33,402 bases of DNA, from contig CAYOJF010000054.1 of NCBI GenBank assembly GCA_964404215.1, positions 1 through 33,402 of the forward strand. Reading direction: 5' to 3'. This DNA comes from Aureispira sp964404215 (GTDB lineage: Bacteria > Bacteroidota > Bacteroidia > Chitinophagales > Saprospiraceae). Below, piece after piece: positions 7,901 to 15,728 of this stretch; positions within the stretch are counted from its first letter, which is position 1; each line of letters starts with the position of its first letter. The translations under genes were made by a program, and so were the position numbers. The notes below the pieces were generated by a model, which saw only the letters and a list, made by a program, of their open reading frames with translations, ran no database searches and was not told where the DNA came from.

Positions 7901-10435
7901 TTTGCCATTGCAGTGTACCACAGTTATTGTTAACCGATAATTGGAAGTCGTCTCCACCACAAACATTGGTCACATTAGCGATAGGAGTACCTGCATTTGG
8001 AGTATTACAACAAGAGAATGTTGCATTCCATCCTGAACTGGTATTGCTTCCGTCAGAAATAAACTGGAAAGTCAAACTACCATCGGTAGCAGTAGAGCTG
8101 ATATTTGGAGGTAAAGTAGTACCTCTATAAGTTCCTAAAACAGGAGCCGCCGTACTATTACCATTATAAATAATCAAGCGATCACAACAGCTTTCCGTGC
8201 TAAAGCTATTAAAGCTGATTCCTAGTTTATCATTAGGATTGAGTGGGAAGAAGGTTTGAGTAATATTTTCATTGTTACCATAACTTCCGTTTTTACCACT
8301 ATCATAGAAAGTACCACTACAAGTGGTGACGGTAGACAAGTCGCCCATTTCGTAACAGTCTGTCAAGACAAATAGAGCACTTGAAGTATCATTAATGCCA
8401 TTCAGGCTAGCAATATTTCTATAATAACTAGAGGCTGTTTGGTTGGTGGTGATAATAGCTCCTGTGGCAGGCATTGTAGTCCAGTTGATGTTGTCAGGAG
8501 AAGATTGCCATTGCAATGTACCACAGTTGTTGTTAGCAAACAGTGTAAAGTCTTGTCCACCACAAACACTAGAAACACTAGCCGTAGGAGTACCAACATT
8601 CGCCGTATTACAACAAGAAAAAATTGCACTCCATCCTGAGCTGGTATTGCTTCCATCAGAAATAAACTGGAAAGTCAAACTACCATCGGTAGCGGTAGAG
8701 CTGATATTTGGAGGTAAAGTAGTACCTCTATAAGTTCCTAAAACAGGAGCCGCCGTACTATTACCATTATAAATAATCAAGCGATCACAACAGCTTTCCG
8801 TGCTAAAGCTATTAAAGCTGATTCCTAGTTTATCATTAGGATTGAGTGGGAAGAAGGTTTGAGTAATATTTTNNNNNNNNNNNNNNNNNNNNNNNNNNNN
8901 NNNNNNNNNNNNNNNNNNNNNNNNNNNNNNNNNNNNNNNNNNNNNNNNNNNNNNNNNNNNNNNNNNNNNNNNATAATCAAACGATCACAACAGCTTTCGG
9001 TGCTGAAGCTATTAAAACTGATTCCTAATTTGTCATTAGGATTAAGCGGGAAGAAGGTTTGTGTATTATTTTGATTGTTACCATAGTTTCCATTTTTACC
9101 ATTGTCGTAGAAAGTACCACTACAGGTCGTTGCTGTAGGTAAATTCCCCATGATGAAACAATCCGTTGCTATGAAGAGTACTACAGAAGTGTCAGAGGTA
9201 GTATTGAGTGTCGCAATTCCTCTATAGTAACTAGATTCATTTTGTGTAATATTGATAACAGAGCCAGAGGCTGCTATATTAGACCAGTTAAGATTATCGG
9301 TCGAAGATTGCCACTGAATAGTACCACAAGTACCATTCATTACTATTTGGAAGTTTTCTCCAGCACAAATCGTAGATATATTAGAAGTAGGGGTACCAGC
9401 TGTAGCTCCATTGCAACAAGAAAAACTAGCTTGCCAACCTGTACCAGTAACACTACCATCAGAGGTAAAGCGGAATGTTAAGCTACCATCTGCTGCTGTA
9501 GAGCGGATACCTGGAGGTAAGGTAGAACCTCTGTAGGTTCCAATAATTGGGGCTGCAGTACTATTTCCATCGTAAATAGTCAGTCCATCACAACAACTTT
9601 CAGTATTGAAACTACTAAAGTCAACGCCTAATTTAGCTGTAGGGTTATCTGGAAAATAGGTTCTGGTGAAACTTTCGTTATTACCATAACTACCATTATT
9701 ATTACCACTGTCATAGAATGAACCACTACAGGTAGTCGCATTGGTTCCATTGATAAGGTAACAGTCAATATTTAAAAATAAAATGGATGAGGTGTCTGCA
9801 TTGGTATTGATACTAGCAATACTACGGTAGTAGGTTGATTCAGATGGAGCATCAGAAACAACAGGTCCAGCAGATCCTAGGTCAGACCAATTGATGCTAT
9901 CAGTAGAAGATTGCCATTGTATATTGCCACAGTATCCTGCGGCAGTTAATGTGACTGTTTGTCCAGAGCAAGCACTCGAACGACTAGCCGAAGATACGCC
10001 TGTACTAGGAGTACTACAACAAGAAAGTATTGCTGACCATCCTGCCCCTGTAACACTTCCGTCAGAAGTGAACTGAAAGGTAAGGCTACCGTCAGCCGCA
10101 CTAGAAGAGATAGTAGGAGGAAGAGTAGAACCTCTATAGGTTCCAATAATTGGGGCTGCGGTACTATTACCATCATAGATGGTCAATCCATCACAACAAC
10201 TTTCGGTATTAAAACTATTGAAGTTGATGACTAATTTGTCATTTGGACCAACAGGTGTTATTGTCTGTACAATAGATTGATTGTTGGCATAGCTGCCACT
10301 ACCACCTGGATCAAGGTAGGTGCCTCCACAGGTAATAATATTGCTTGTACTCATGGTATAGGTTTGAGCCTGTACCGATACTCCACAGAGAAGTACTAAC
10401 AATAAGGAATAAAAAAAGGATAATTTTTTGTGCAT
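4977..10435 (-). CDS. Giant secreted CUB-domain repeat protein with T9SS sorting domain (interrupted by an N gap)
   Basis: This is a large cell-surface or secreted protein, probably an adhesin or matrix component. In order it shows: a signal peptide (MHKKLSFFYSLLLVLLCGV, cleavage near QAQ); at least six CUB-like domains, each with the ESCCDxLxIYxGNSTAAP and TLPPxxxSxxxDGSLTFxFxSDGS signatures, alternating with a C-x-LQWQSSxDxxNW linker module; five and a half 128-residue modules carrying ICQGxxYxWxGNxY and CDSIxxLNLTV; and a type A T9SS tail with LYPNPTTGW, DFASGVYFVRL and a final YKKVILIKD. A 100-N gap at 8873-8972 breaks the frame: the left and right parts are in different phases. If the 603 bp period holds, 503 bases are missing and the protein would be 1953 residues. 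It is flanked by its own terminator. The ligand is unknown. Confidence 0.9.
5235..7375 (-). repeat. Tandem Cys-containing modules of about 128 residues (five full, one half)
   Basis: The repeat period is about 378-384 bp, judged from the recurring segment that encodes CDSILTLNLTVNPLP (near 5481, 5865, 6246, 6630 and 7008). Each module has two halves. One is a GLxxxYC...GGxYxGxGVxGxxFDPSLAGxGxHTITYxYTDNNxCS Ig/PKD-like half. The other is an ICQGDSYxWxGNTYTTAGTYxDT half ending in NGCDSIL. Each half contains a Cys pair. Modules of this type are frequent in long surface adhesins of Bacteroidota. The last copy, before the T9SS tail, is only the first half. Confidence 0.85.
7400..10365 (-). repeat. 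CUB plus linker tandem array, 603 bp period
   Basis: The same point in each unit (the TCACAAC that encodes CCD) recurs at 10191, 9588, 8985, [gap], 8785, 8182 and 7576, giving spacings of 603, 603, gap, 603 and 606 bp. One unit is therefore 201 residues: a CUB-like domain of about 110 residues plus a linker module of about 90. The two units beside the gap are almost identical over about 230 bases (8038-8269 against 8641-8872), which implies recent duplication or gene conversion. Confidence 0.9.
8873..8972. other. Assembly gap (exactly 100 N) inside the CUB array
   Basis: Exactly 100 N separate two repeat units, which is the usual placeholder for a gap of unknown size. The reading frame differs on the two sides. 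The gap must hold a number of bases that leaves remainder 2 on division by 3; 503 (one 603 bp period) satisfies this and 100 does not. Confidence 0.97.
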
Positions 10436-10467
10436 AGTAATAATGATTTATATTGCAGAATAGCTCA

Positions 10468-10475
10468 CAAAATTA
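10468..10475 (-). promoter_or_regulatory. Possible -7 element upstream of the CUB-repeat gene
   Basis: TAATTTTG on the minus strand matches TAnnTTTG and lies 33 bases upstream of the ATG at 10435. No TTTG is found at the usual 19-21 base distance, so this is tentative. The rest of 10436-10662 is AT-rich and holds only a weak inverted repeat (GATCAAT with ATTGATC, 10520-10541). Confidence 0.3.
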
Positions 10476-10662
10476 CTAGGTCAAAAGTAAATTTCCTAAT
10501 AAAAAAAAAATGAAGAAATGATCAATGTCTTTAAATTGATCGTTTATATGTTCAGTTTAATTCATTTTGAATTTAATTATATATTTAAACACTTGTTTAA
10601 TATATAGATAGGTTGTTTTGGGGTGAACTCATAGTTTTTTCTTCGACAGACTATTTATTGTT

Positions 10663-11490
10663 CTAATAAGTACTAAAGGAAGTACGGAAGTTTTGTTTTA
10701 TTTTGAGAGCAATCAGGCTATCGGTATCATTGGTAAAGGAAACACTATTAAATAATGTTTCATAATTCATTCGTAAGCGAACCGAAACATCTAGTCCATC
10801 TTCTACCAGTACCGTATAAGGCAAGTTAATGCTAGTGGTATCGAATAGATTGAAAGTACGATTTTGACCTGTATTGGGTAAAGAAATAGTAATCAAGCTC
10901 GTCGCATATTGTGTGCTTGTAGAGTCATACATATAGCTAGTCGCTGTAGTGGAAAGTGGATGACTTTGCTCTTCAATCTTAGAAGGATTTCCATTTCGGA
11001 TGTTTTCATCAATACCTACCAAGAACTCTAATTGATCAAAAGTACCTAAAGTAGCCCAGCCAGCTGCTTGAATAGAGGCGATAGAAGGATCTAATATTGC
11101 GAAATTATCTTCCGTCTGTACTCGAGTGCTGTTGTTTTGGACGATTCCTATTTGCTCAGCAGCCGTTGCAATCGTATTGGAGGCTGTTTCTTTGAGGTGA
11201 TATTTACTGGTTAATATAGGCATTTTGTTGATAATAAAAGGAATACCATCTGTATCGGTTAGGGTAGTGGCATAGGTAAATGGAGCTCCTGTATTATCTA
11301 CATACTGCATCTCTAAAGTCAACTGATAATAGCTACAGCCCAAATCTTTGTCTGCCTCTGCATTAAAATTGACAGCTCTAGGGTTGGTACAGCCTTCTAC
11401 TGGTTGTTGACAAGCTTGAAAACTGACAAAAGAAATAAAAATTAAAAAAAATAGAAAATTTCTTTTTTGAGAAGAAGAATTATGATTCAT
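10663..11490 (-). CDS. MbnP-like lipoprotein
   Basis: The preferred ATG at 11490 (MNHNSSSQKRNF) gives 275 residues; an ATG five codons upstream is also possible. A hydrophobic core (FLFFLIFISFVSF) leads to a lipobox-like FQAC with Cys27, so the protein is probably a periplasmic or outer-membrane lipoprotein. It is followed by GCTNPRAVNFNAEADKDLGC, the 'CTDPxAxNYxxxAxxDxGSC' segment common in Bacteroidota surface proteins. The remainder (LEMQYVDNTGAPF, the INKMPILTSKYHL stretch, the FDQLEFLVGIDENIR stretch) resembles the MbnP family, linked to copper in methanobactin operons. Here the assignment rests on pattern memory only, and no MbnH-type di-heme peroxidase gene is adjacent. An inverted repeat lies upstream at 11528-11551. 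Confidence 0.6.
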   Translation of the reverse strand: MNHNSSSQKRNFLFFLIFISFVSFQACQQPVEGCTNPRAVNFNAEADKDLGCSYYQLTLEMQYVDNTGAPFTYATTLTDTDGIPFIINKMPILTSKYHLKETASNTIATAAEQIGIVQNNSTRVQTEDNFAILDPSIASIQAAGWATLGTFDQLEFLVGIDENIRNGNPSKIEEQSHPLSTTATSYMYDSTSTQYATSLITISLPNTGQNRTFNLFDTTSINLPYTVLVEDGLDVSVRLRMNYETLFNSVSFTNDTDSLIALKIKQNFRTSFSTY

Positions 11491-11527
11491 AAATAGATAA
11501 GTCATAGAGCTTTTGAGAATAATCCTG

Positions 11528-11551
11528 TTTGGTCACTGTATTTTGACCAAA
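11528..11551. promoter_or_regulatory. Inverted repeat TTTGGTCA-N8-TGACCAAA upstream of the MbnP-like gene
   Basis: Two perfect 8-base arms (11528-11535 and 11544-11551) flank an 8-base spacer, 37 bases upstream of the preferred start at 11490. The half-site TGACCA/TGGTCA recurs, in the opposite order, in front of the desaturase gene at 15140-15155. This could be an operator; the regulator is unknown. Confidence 0.4.
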
Positions 11552-11637
11552 AGGACGAGTAAAGTTATATTTCCAATGGAGTTGCTAAGTAGCAATTCAA
11601 GATTTATGTTTCATAGATGTAAGAGGGGGTATAAATA

Positions 11638-11675
11638 AGAGAAAACATACCTATTAGAATAAGTATGTTTTCTCT
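11638..11675 (-). terminator. Probable terminator of the dipeptidyl peptidase gene
   Basis: A perfect 13-base-pair stem (11638-11650 with 11663-11675) closes on a 12-base loop, 13 bases after the stop codon at 11689. The T tract on the minus strand is broken (TCTTATTTAT), so termination may be only partly Rho-independent. Confidence 0.6.
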
Positions 11676-11688
11676 CTGAAAAAATATC

Positions 11689-13836
11689 TTATAAATTATT
11701 CAAAATGAAGTTAGTCATCTTGTTATACAAGTGGGCACGTGTGTAGCCTCCATAGATACCATGATTTTTATTGGGATAAAATGCTTGCTCAAAAGGAATA
11801 TTTTTGTTGATCAGAGCATTTGCCATCTCAGCGGCATTCTGAAAATGTACGTTATCATCTGTGATACCATGTACCAATAGGTATTTCCCTTTGATTTTAT
11901 CTGCAAAATTGATTGGTGAATTTTCTTCATACCCAGCATTGTTTTCTTTTGGCGTACGCATGAAACGTTCTGTATAGATACTATCGTACCATTTCCAATT
12001 GATAACAGGAGCGACTGCAATCGCCATTTTGAATACATCACTTCCTTTAGCCAAACAAAGTGTAGATAGATAGCCTCCAAAACTCCAACCAAAGATACCA
12101 ATACGTTCTCCATCAACATAATCTTGTTTGGCTAGGTATTGTGCGACTTCTATTTGGTCAATTGTCTCATATTTACCTAAATTGAGATAGGTTGATTTTC
12201 GGAAATCCTGCCCACGAGCATCTGTTCCACGATTGTCAACAGAAACAACAATATACCCTTTTTGAGCCAACATCTGAAACCACATGTAGTTTTGTCCACC
12301 CCATTCATTCATCACTGTTTGCCTTCCTGGACCACCATAAACATACATCAAAACAGGGTATTTTTTGCCAGGGTCAAAGTCAGCAGGCTTTATCATCCAG
12401 CCATGTAATTTAACTCCAGCACTATTTTTCATTTCAAAGAACTCTTGTTTACCAATATTATAGGTGGTCAGCGTTTCTGCTAGTGTATTATTGTCTTCTA
12501 TCGTACGAACCAGCTTATTACTTTCGGTTTGGTAGACTTTGAAGGTAGGAGGTGTATTTGCTTTCGAAAAACTATTGACATAATAGTCAAATGTACTACT
12601 AAACTGGGCACTATTGACACCTTCTTCTTGGTGTAGTTCACGGAGTTTACCTCCATCTAGGGATACACTGTAGATGCCACGATTAATCGCACTACTTTTA
12701 GCTGCTTGAAAGTAAATCGTATTATTTTGTTTATCTAGACCATAGTAAGCAATGACATCATAATTCCCTTTGGTCAATTGACGTACTTTCTGTCCTTTCA
12801 TATTATAGAGATAGATATGATTATAACCATCTTCATCAGACGTCCAAATGAACTGTTCATTATCCAGAAAAGTAAGATTGTCATTCACATCAATAAAATA
12901 CTCATTCTTTTCTTCTAGCAATGTTCTTGTTTCTCCTGTTTTCGGATTAGCTATCAAGAGAGTTAAGTTGTTTTGGTGTCTATTGAGACGGGTCACACAG
13001 AGTTGTTTCTCATCAATCCATTCGATACGAGGAATATATTGGTCTTTTTCACTACCAACATCTACTTTGGTTGTTTTCTTTGATTTGAGGTCATAGATAT
13101 GTACCGAAACATCCGAATTGGTTTCACCTGCTTTAGGATATTTGAATGTGCTATAGTTGGGGTATAACTCGCCTCCAAAGTAAGTCATCGTAAATTCTTT
13201 GACAGCAGACTCGTCAAATCGAATGAAAGCAATTTTGCATCCATCAGGAGACCATCTAAATGCTTTGGACATAGCAAATTCTTCTTCGTACACCCAATCA
13301 GCGGAACCATTGATGATTTCATTGGCTTTGCCATCCATTGTAATTTGAACTTCTTTATTTGTCTTCAAATCTTTATAAAACAGATTGTTCTCGCGAACAA
13401 AGGCAACTTTACTATCCTTATCTCCAAAAGAAGCATAGCGTTGTTTTCCGTTTTCTGAAATAGGACTGAGTTTTTCTTTTTTGCGATCCCAGACATAGAA
13501 ATTAGCTTTGTAAGAGCGGCGGTAAATTTGTTCTTTACCAGTTTCTAATAATATCTTTTTTTCATCTCCACTAAAGCTATAATCAGAAAAATTGATATCG
13601 GTAGCACTATAGATAGTACCATCTTTTTTGCCCGAGGTTAGATCATATTGCACAATTTCGTTACTCTCTTGGACAGAGTAGTGCTTTCCATCTTCCATGA
13701 AATTGAACCCAGGAACATATTTAGGATAAAAACTATAGGTCTCCCACAATTGAGGGAGTTTGATGTCTTTTTTTTGAGCAAAAATGGCAGTGCTTCCTCC
13801 CATTAGGAGTAGTAGCGTAAGGATATAAAACTTCAT
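11689..13836 (-). CDS. Dipeptidyl peptidase IV (S9B family serine peptidase), exported
   Basis: The enzyme releases N-terminal Xaa-Pro or Xaa-Ala dipeptides and probably acts in the periplasm on peptides taken up from protein-rich food. A signal peptide (MKFYILTLLLLMGGSTAIFAQ) starts the 715-residue protein. An eight-bladed beta-propeller fills about residues 40-480. It includes DWVYEEEF, with the double Glu (184-185) that grips the substrate N-terminus. The alpha/beta hydrolase domain follows, with YVYGGPG, VSVDNRGTDARG, nucleophile Ser585 in GWSFGGY, the Asp660-Asp661 pair in TDDNVHF, and His692 in KNHGIYGG. These give the full Ser-Asp-His triad. The length is typical. It is a single-gene unit with its own promoter (13879-13909) and a downstream hairpin. 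A prolyl tripeptidyl peptidase is the main alternative. Confidence 0.94.
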   Translation of the reverse strand: MKFYILTLLLLMGGSTAIFAQKKDIKLPQLWETYSFYPKYVPGFNFMEDGKHYSVQESNEIVQYDLTSGKKDGTIYSATDINFSDYSFSGDEKKILLETGKEQIYRRSYKANFYVWDRKKEKLSPISENGKQRYASFGDKDSKVAFVRENNLFYKDLKTNKEVQITMDGKANEIINGSADWVYEEEFAMSKAFRWSPDGCKIAFIRFDESAVKEFTMTYFGGELYPNYSTFKYPKAGETNSDVSVHIYDLKSKKTTKVDVGSEKDQYIPRIEWIDEKQLCVTRLNRHQNNLTLLIANPKTGETRTLLEEKNEYFIDVNDNLTFLDNEQFIWTSDEDGYNHIYLYNMKGQKVRQLTKGNYDVIAYYGLDKQNNTIYFQAAKSSAINRGIYSVSLDGGKLRELHQEEGVNSAQFSSTFDYYVNSFSKANTPPTFKVYQTESNKLVRTIEDNNTLAETLTTYNIGKQEFFEMKNSAGVKLHGWMIKPADFDPGKKYPVLMYVYGGPGRQTVMNEWGGQNYMWFQMLAQKGYIVVSVDNRGTDARGQDFRKSTYLNLGKYETIDQIEVAQYLAKQDYVDGERIGIFGWSFGGYLSTLCLAKGSDVFKMAIAVAPVINWKWYDSIYTERFMRTPKENNAGYEENSPINFADKIKGKYLLVHGITDDNVHFQNAAEMANALINKNIPFEQAFYPNKNHGIYGGYTRAHLYNKMTNFILNNL

Positions 13837-13878
13837 ATATTGGTATAATATCTAATGATAGAATCTGTTGTCTATTCC

Positions 13879-13909
13879 TAAAGATACAGTTAATCCATTA
13901 GGAGGCAAA
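13879..13909 (-). promoter_or_regulatory. Promoter of the dipeptidyl peptidase gene
   Basis: On the minus strand TTTG (13906-13909) and TATCTTTA (13879-13886) are 19 bases apart, the ideal Bacteroidota spacing. The -7 element differs from TAnnTTTG only at its last base. The expected start of transcription is near 13872, about 36 bases before the ATG. Confidence 0.6.
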
Positions 13910-13919
13910 GCCATAGTAT

Positions 13920-13960
13920 AAAAAATAAGAGTCATCCCAATTCATGGAATGACTCTTATT
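13920..13960 (-). terminator. Terminator of the fatty acid desaturase gene
   Basis: A 12-base-pair stem (13924-13935 with 13949-13960), extendable by a GG/CC step, is followed on the minus strand by a T tract (A run 13920-13925). It lies 27 bases after the stop codon at 13987. Confidence 0.85.
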
Positions 13961-13986
13961 CTATTGGACTCTATTATAGAGAACCA

Positions 13987-15021
13987 TTAATGTATTTCTA
14001 CTTCATTATTTCTAGAGACATCATCTGTCTGCAAAATTTCCTCTACAGTGGAGGCTTCTGCTCCTAAATCATAAGCATGACGACGATCATTTAGAAAAAT
14101 ATCTGCTACCCAATCTTCGTCTGGAACGGCATCTGCTAGGATATATGGACTCCCATCATATTGTAGACGTTTGCCTGGGTAGATGTAGGTCTGGAATAAA
14201 TAAGCGGGGAAGTTATTTAAACTCAGATTAGGGTGAATATGAGGCTCAATGTTTTTGTTGTGATAGGCTGGTAATAGACTCCAATGTAAGCTAGGGCGAT
14301 CGTGATGAGCACCATGATAGCCATTATTCATGGTAATGAAGTTCAATATTTTGCCTGTAAAAGTACGAGAGTGATTATACTTGTGGTTTTCATCACAGCC
14401 ATCATGTTGCCACACATTGGTGCTTACGATTCCCCACGTACCATAAATATGGGGTAGCCACAAGAAAATAACAGCCGCCCAAGGATTGATGAACAAAGCA
14501 GCGATTTTGACACCATGTACCAGTATCATTTCTGCACGCCATTGGGCATACCAAGCAGGTTTTTCGACTTTCATTTTAGCATTCCATTTTTTCTCTGATT
14601 CCATGATAGCCCCTACTACCAGAAAAAAGAAAAACAATTGATTGAGTAGATGCCATTTGAAGCGAGCTTTGGAGGTACGCATGGCATCCTTTGCATTTTG
14701 AGTCTCTTTATGATGACTAAAGTTATGGCCAGGTACATAGGCACTGACTGAATAGCCATAGGCTAAGCTCAAAACATATTGGAATAGCTTGTTGTGGGAT
14801 TTTTTATAAAAAACAGGGCAATGAATGGTGTTGTGTACCGTAACCGCCATGACAAAAGCCATGACACAAGTACTAGCAGACCAGAGTGCTATAGCTCCCC
14901 AACCATAGTTGGCTAATACGGTATCGAAATAAATAAAACTACTGTATGCGACTACAAAATAAGTCGCCATAAATGCTAGCGTACGATAGTCCGCTTTATA
15001 ACGCATAATAGATGATGACAT
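13987..15021 (-). CDS. Fatty acid desaturase family membrane protein
   Basis: This is a di-iron membrane enzyme expected to put a double bond (or a hydroxyl) into an acyl chain or lipid at the inner membrane. The 344-residue protein has the three histidine boxes: HNTIH at residues 63-67, HNFSHH at 99-104, and HGAHH at 236-240. The boxes are spaced by hydrophobic helices (about 15-33, 43-62, 125-140 and 165-200). A soluble tail of about 60 residues (ILADAVPDEDWVADIFLNDR) ends the protein. It is alone between a terminator and a 275-base upstream region carrying a candidate promoter and an operator-like dyad (15140-15163). Regiospecificity cannot be read from the sequence; a hydroxylase of the same superfamily is possible. 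Confidence 0.88.
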   Translation of the reverse strand: MSSSIMRYKADYRTLAFMATYFVVAYSSFIYFDTVLANYGWGAIALWSASTCVMAFVMAVTVHNTIHCPVFYKKSHNKLFQYVLSLAYGYSVSAYVPGHNFSHHKETQNAKDAMRTSKARFKWHLLNQLFFFFLVVGAIMESEKKWNAKMKVEKPAWYAQWRAEMILVHGVKIAALFINPWAAVIFLWLPHIYGTWGIVSTNVWQHDGCDENHKYNHSRTFTGKILNFITMNNGYHGAHHDRPSLHWSLLPAYHNKNIEPHIHPNLSLNNFPAYLFQTYIYPGKRLQYDGSPYILADAVPDEDWVADIFLNDRRHAYDLGAEASTVEEILQTDDVSRNNEVEIH

Positions 15022-15139
15022 AAGTATTTTTGATTTTTTGGTGCTTTGAATTCTAATTCAGAATAGGTTAAAGCACATTTTTATTAAAAACTCATTGCTC
15101 GATTTTGTTTCGAGAAATAGCTACTATGGTAACAATTTA

Positions 15140-15163
15140 TGACCATATTTGGTCACAAAAATA
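15140..15163 (-). promoter_or_regulatory. Candidate promoter with overlapping operator dyad for the desaturase gene
   Basis: The minus strand carries TATTTTTG (15156-15163), a perfect TAnnTTTG. Immediately downstream is the perfect dyad TGACCA-TATT-TGGTCA (15140-15155), which would cover the transcription start. The arrangement TGACC-N6-GGTCA has the geometry of CRP/FNR-family sites. No well-placed -33 TTTG is seen. A repressor that adjusts desaturation is plausible but not shown. Confidence 0.5.
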
Positions 15164-15239
15164 CAATATATCTGTCAAAGGCATCTACTTTTTGACATAA
15201 AAGCCATCTGCAATAAGGTCATCTTTAAGCTAGATCAAT

Positions 15240-15280
15240 AAAAAAGCCTCTAGCTTTTTGGTGAAAACTAGAGACTTTTT
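15240..15280 (-). terminator. Terminator after the YiaA/B-like gene
   Basis: An imperfect hairpin (AAAAAG, CTCTAG and TTTT pairing with AAAA, CTAGAG and CTTTTT, with small interruptions) spans 15241-15280. A T tract follows on the minus strand, and the right arm also ends in five T. It lies 17 bases after the stop codon at 15297. Confidence 0.75.
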
Positions 15281-15296
15281 AGGCGAAGAGGAGCAA

Positions 15297-15590
15297 TTAT
15301 CTTTCATCCTTATCAGCCGTAATATATTTGCTTAATAACTGTTCTGTTTTTGCATTTTCGATTTTATTAATGAGTTCCTTAGATTCTTGTTTATCGCGTA
15401 CCACTTTAGCCAATACAAAACAAGAAGAAACTGAAAATAGGTAAGTCATCCCTAAAAATGCTTTAGCATATAAATCTAACTCTAAGTAAGCCAAGCCAAG
15501 TAACATGCCCGCAAATGCAATTCCAAAAGAAATCCATGCGAGTACACTAAATGCTTGTGTGTTTGAATTTTCATATTTTTTTGAAGACAT
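15297..15590 (-). CDS. YiaA/YiaB-like two-helix inner membrane protein
   Basis: The ATG at 15590 (MSSKKYENSNTQAF) gives 97 residues. A further upstream start is possible but adds an unlikely KLVHQTLLFYLPC extension. Two hydrophobic helices (about residues 13-32 and 38-56) are joined by a short LELDLYAK turn and followed by VRDKQE and a charged helical tail. The AFxxxxWxxFGIAxxGxxxGL pattern and the KxVRDK end of helix two resemble the YiaA/B domain (PF05360), whose role is unknown. It lies between the terminator at 15240 and the CotH-like gene, with no obvious functional partner. Confidence 0.7.
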   Translation of the reverse strand: MSSKKYENSNTQAFSVLAWISFGIAFAGMLLGLAYLELDLYAKAFLGMTYLFSVSSCFVLAKVVRDKQESKELINKIENAKTEQLLSKYITADKDER

Positions 15591-15728
15591 ATTTTTTATT
15601 TTACAAGGTAAATAAAAGAGTAGTGTTTGATGCACTAGTTTCAAAATTCATTGTCATATACAGTATATTTCACAATAAAGTTCATTTTGGGGATTTATTG
15701 ATATAATTTATAAGTGTTGGTTACTTCA

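Noticed and set aside
8859..9074. Plus-strand open frame across the N gap
   Set aside because: It is open only because Ns are read through; it lies antisense to the CUB gene and has no coding features.
5925..10176. Several open frames in other phases or antisense within the CUB and Cys-module region
   Set aside because: They repeat with the 603 bp period and are shadows of the biased codon composition of the real gene; none has a start context or domain.
5235..10365. Regular DNA repeats resembling a CRISPR array
   Set aside because: Periods of 384 and 603 bp lie inside one coding frame and encode protein modules; there are no short direct repeats with unique spacers.
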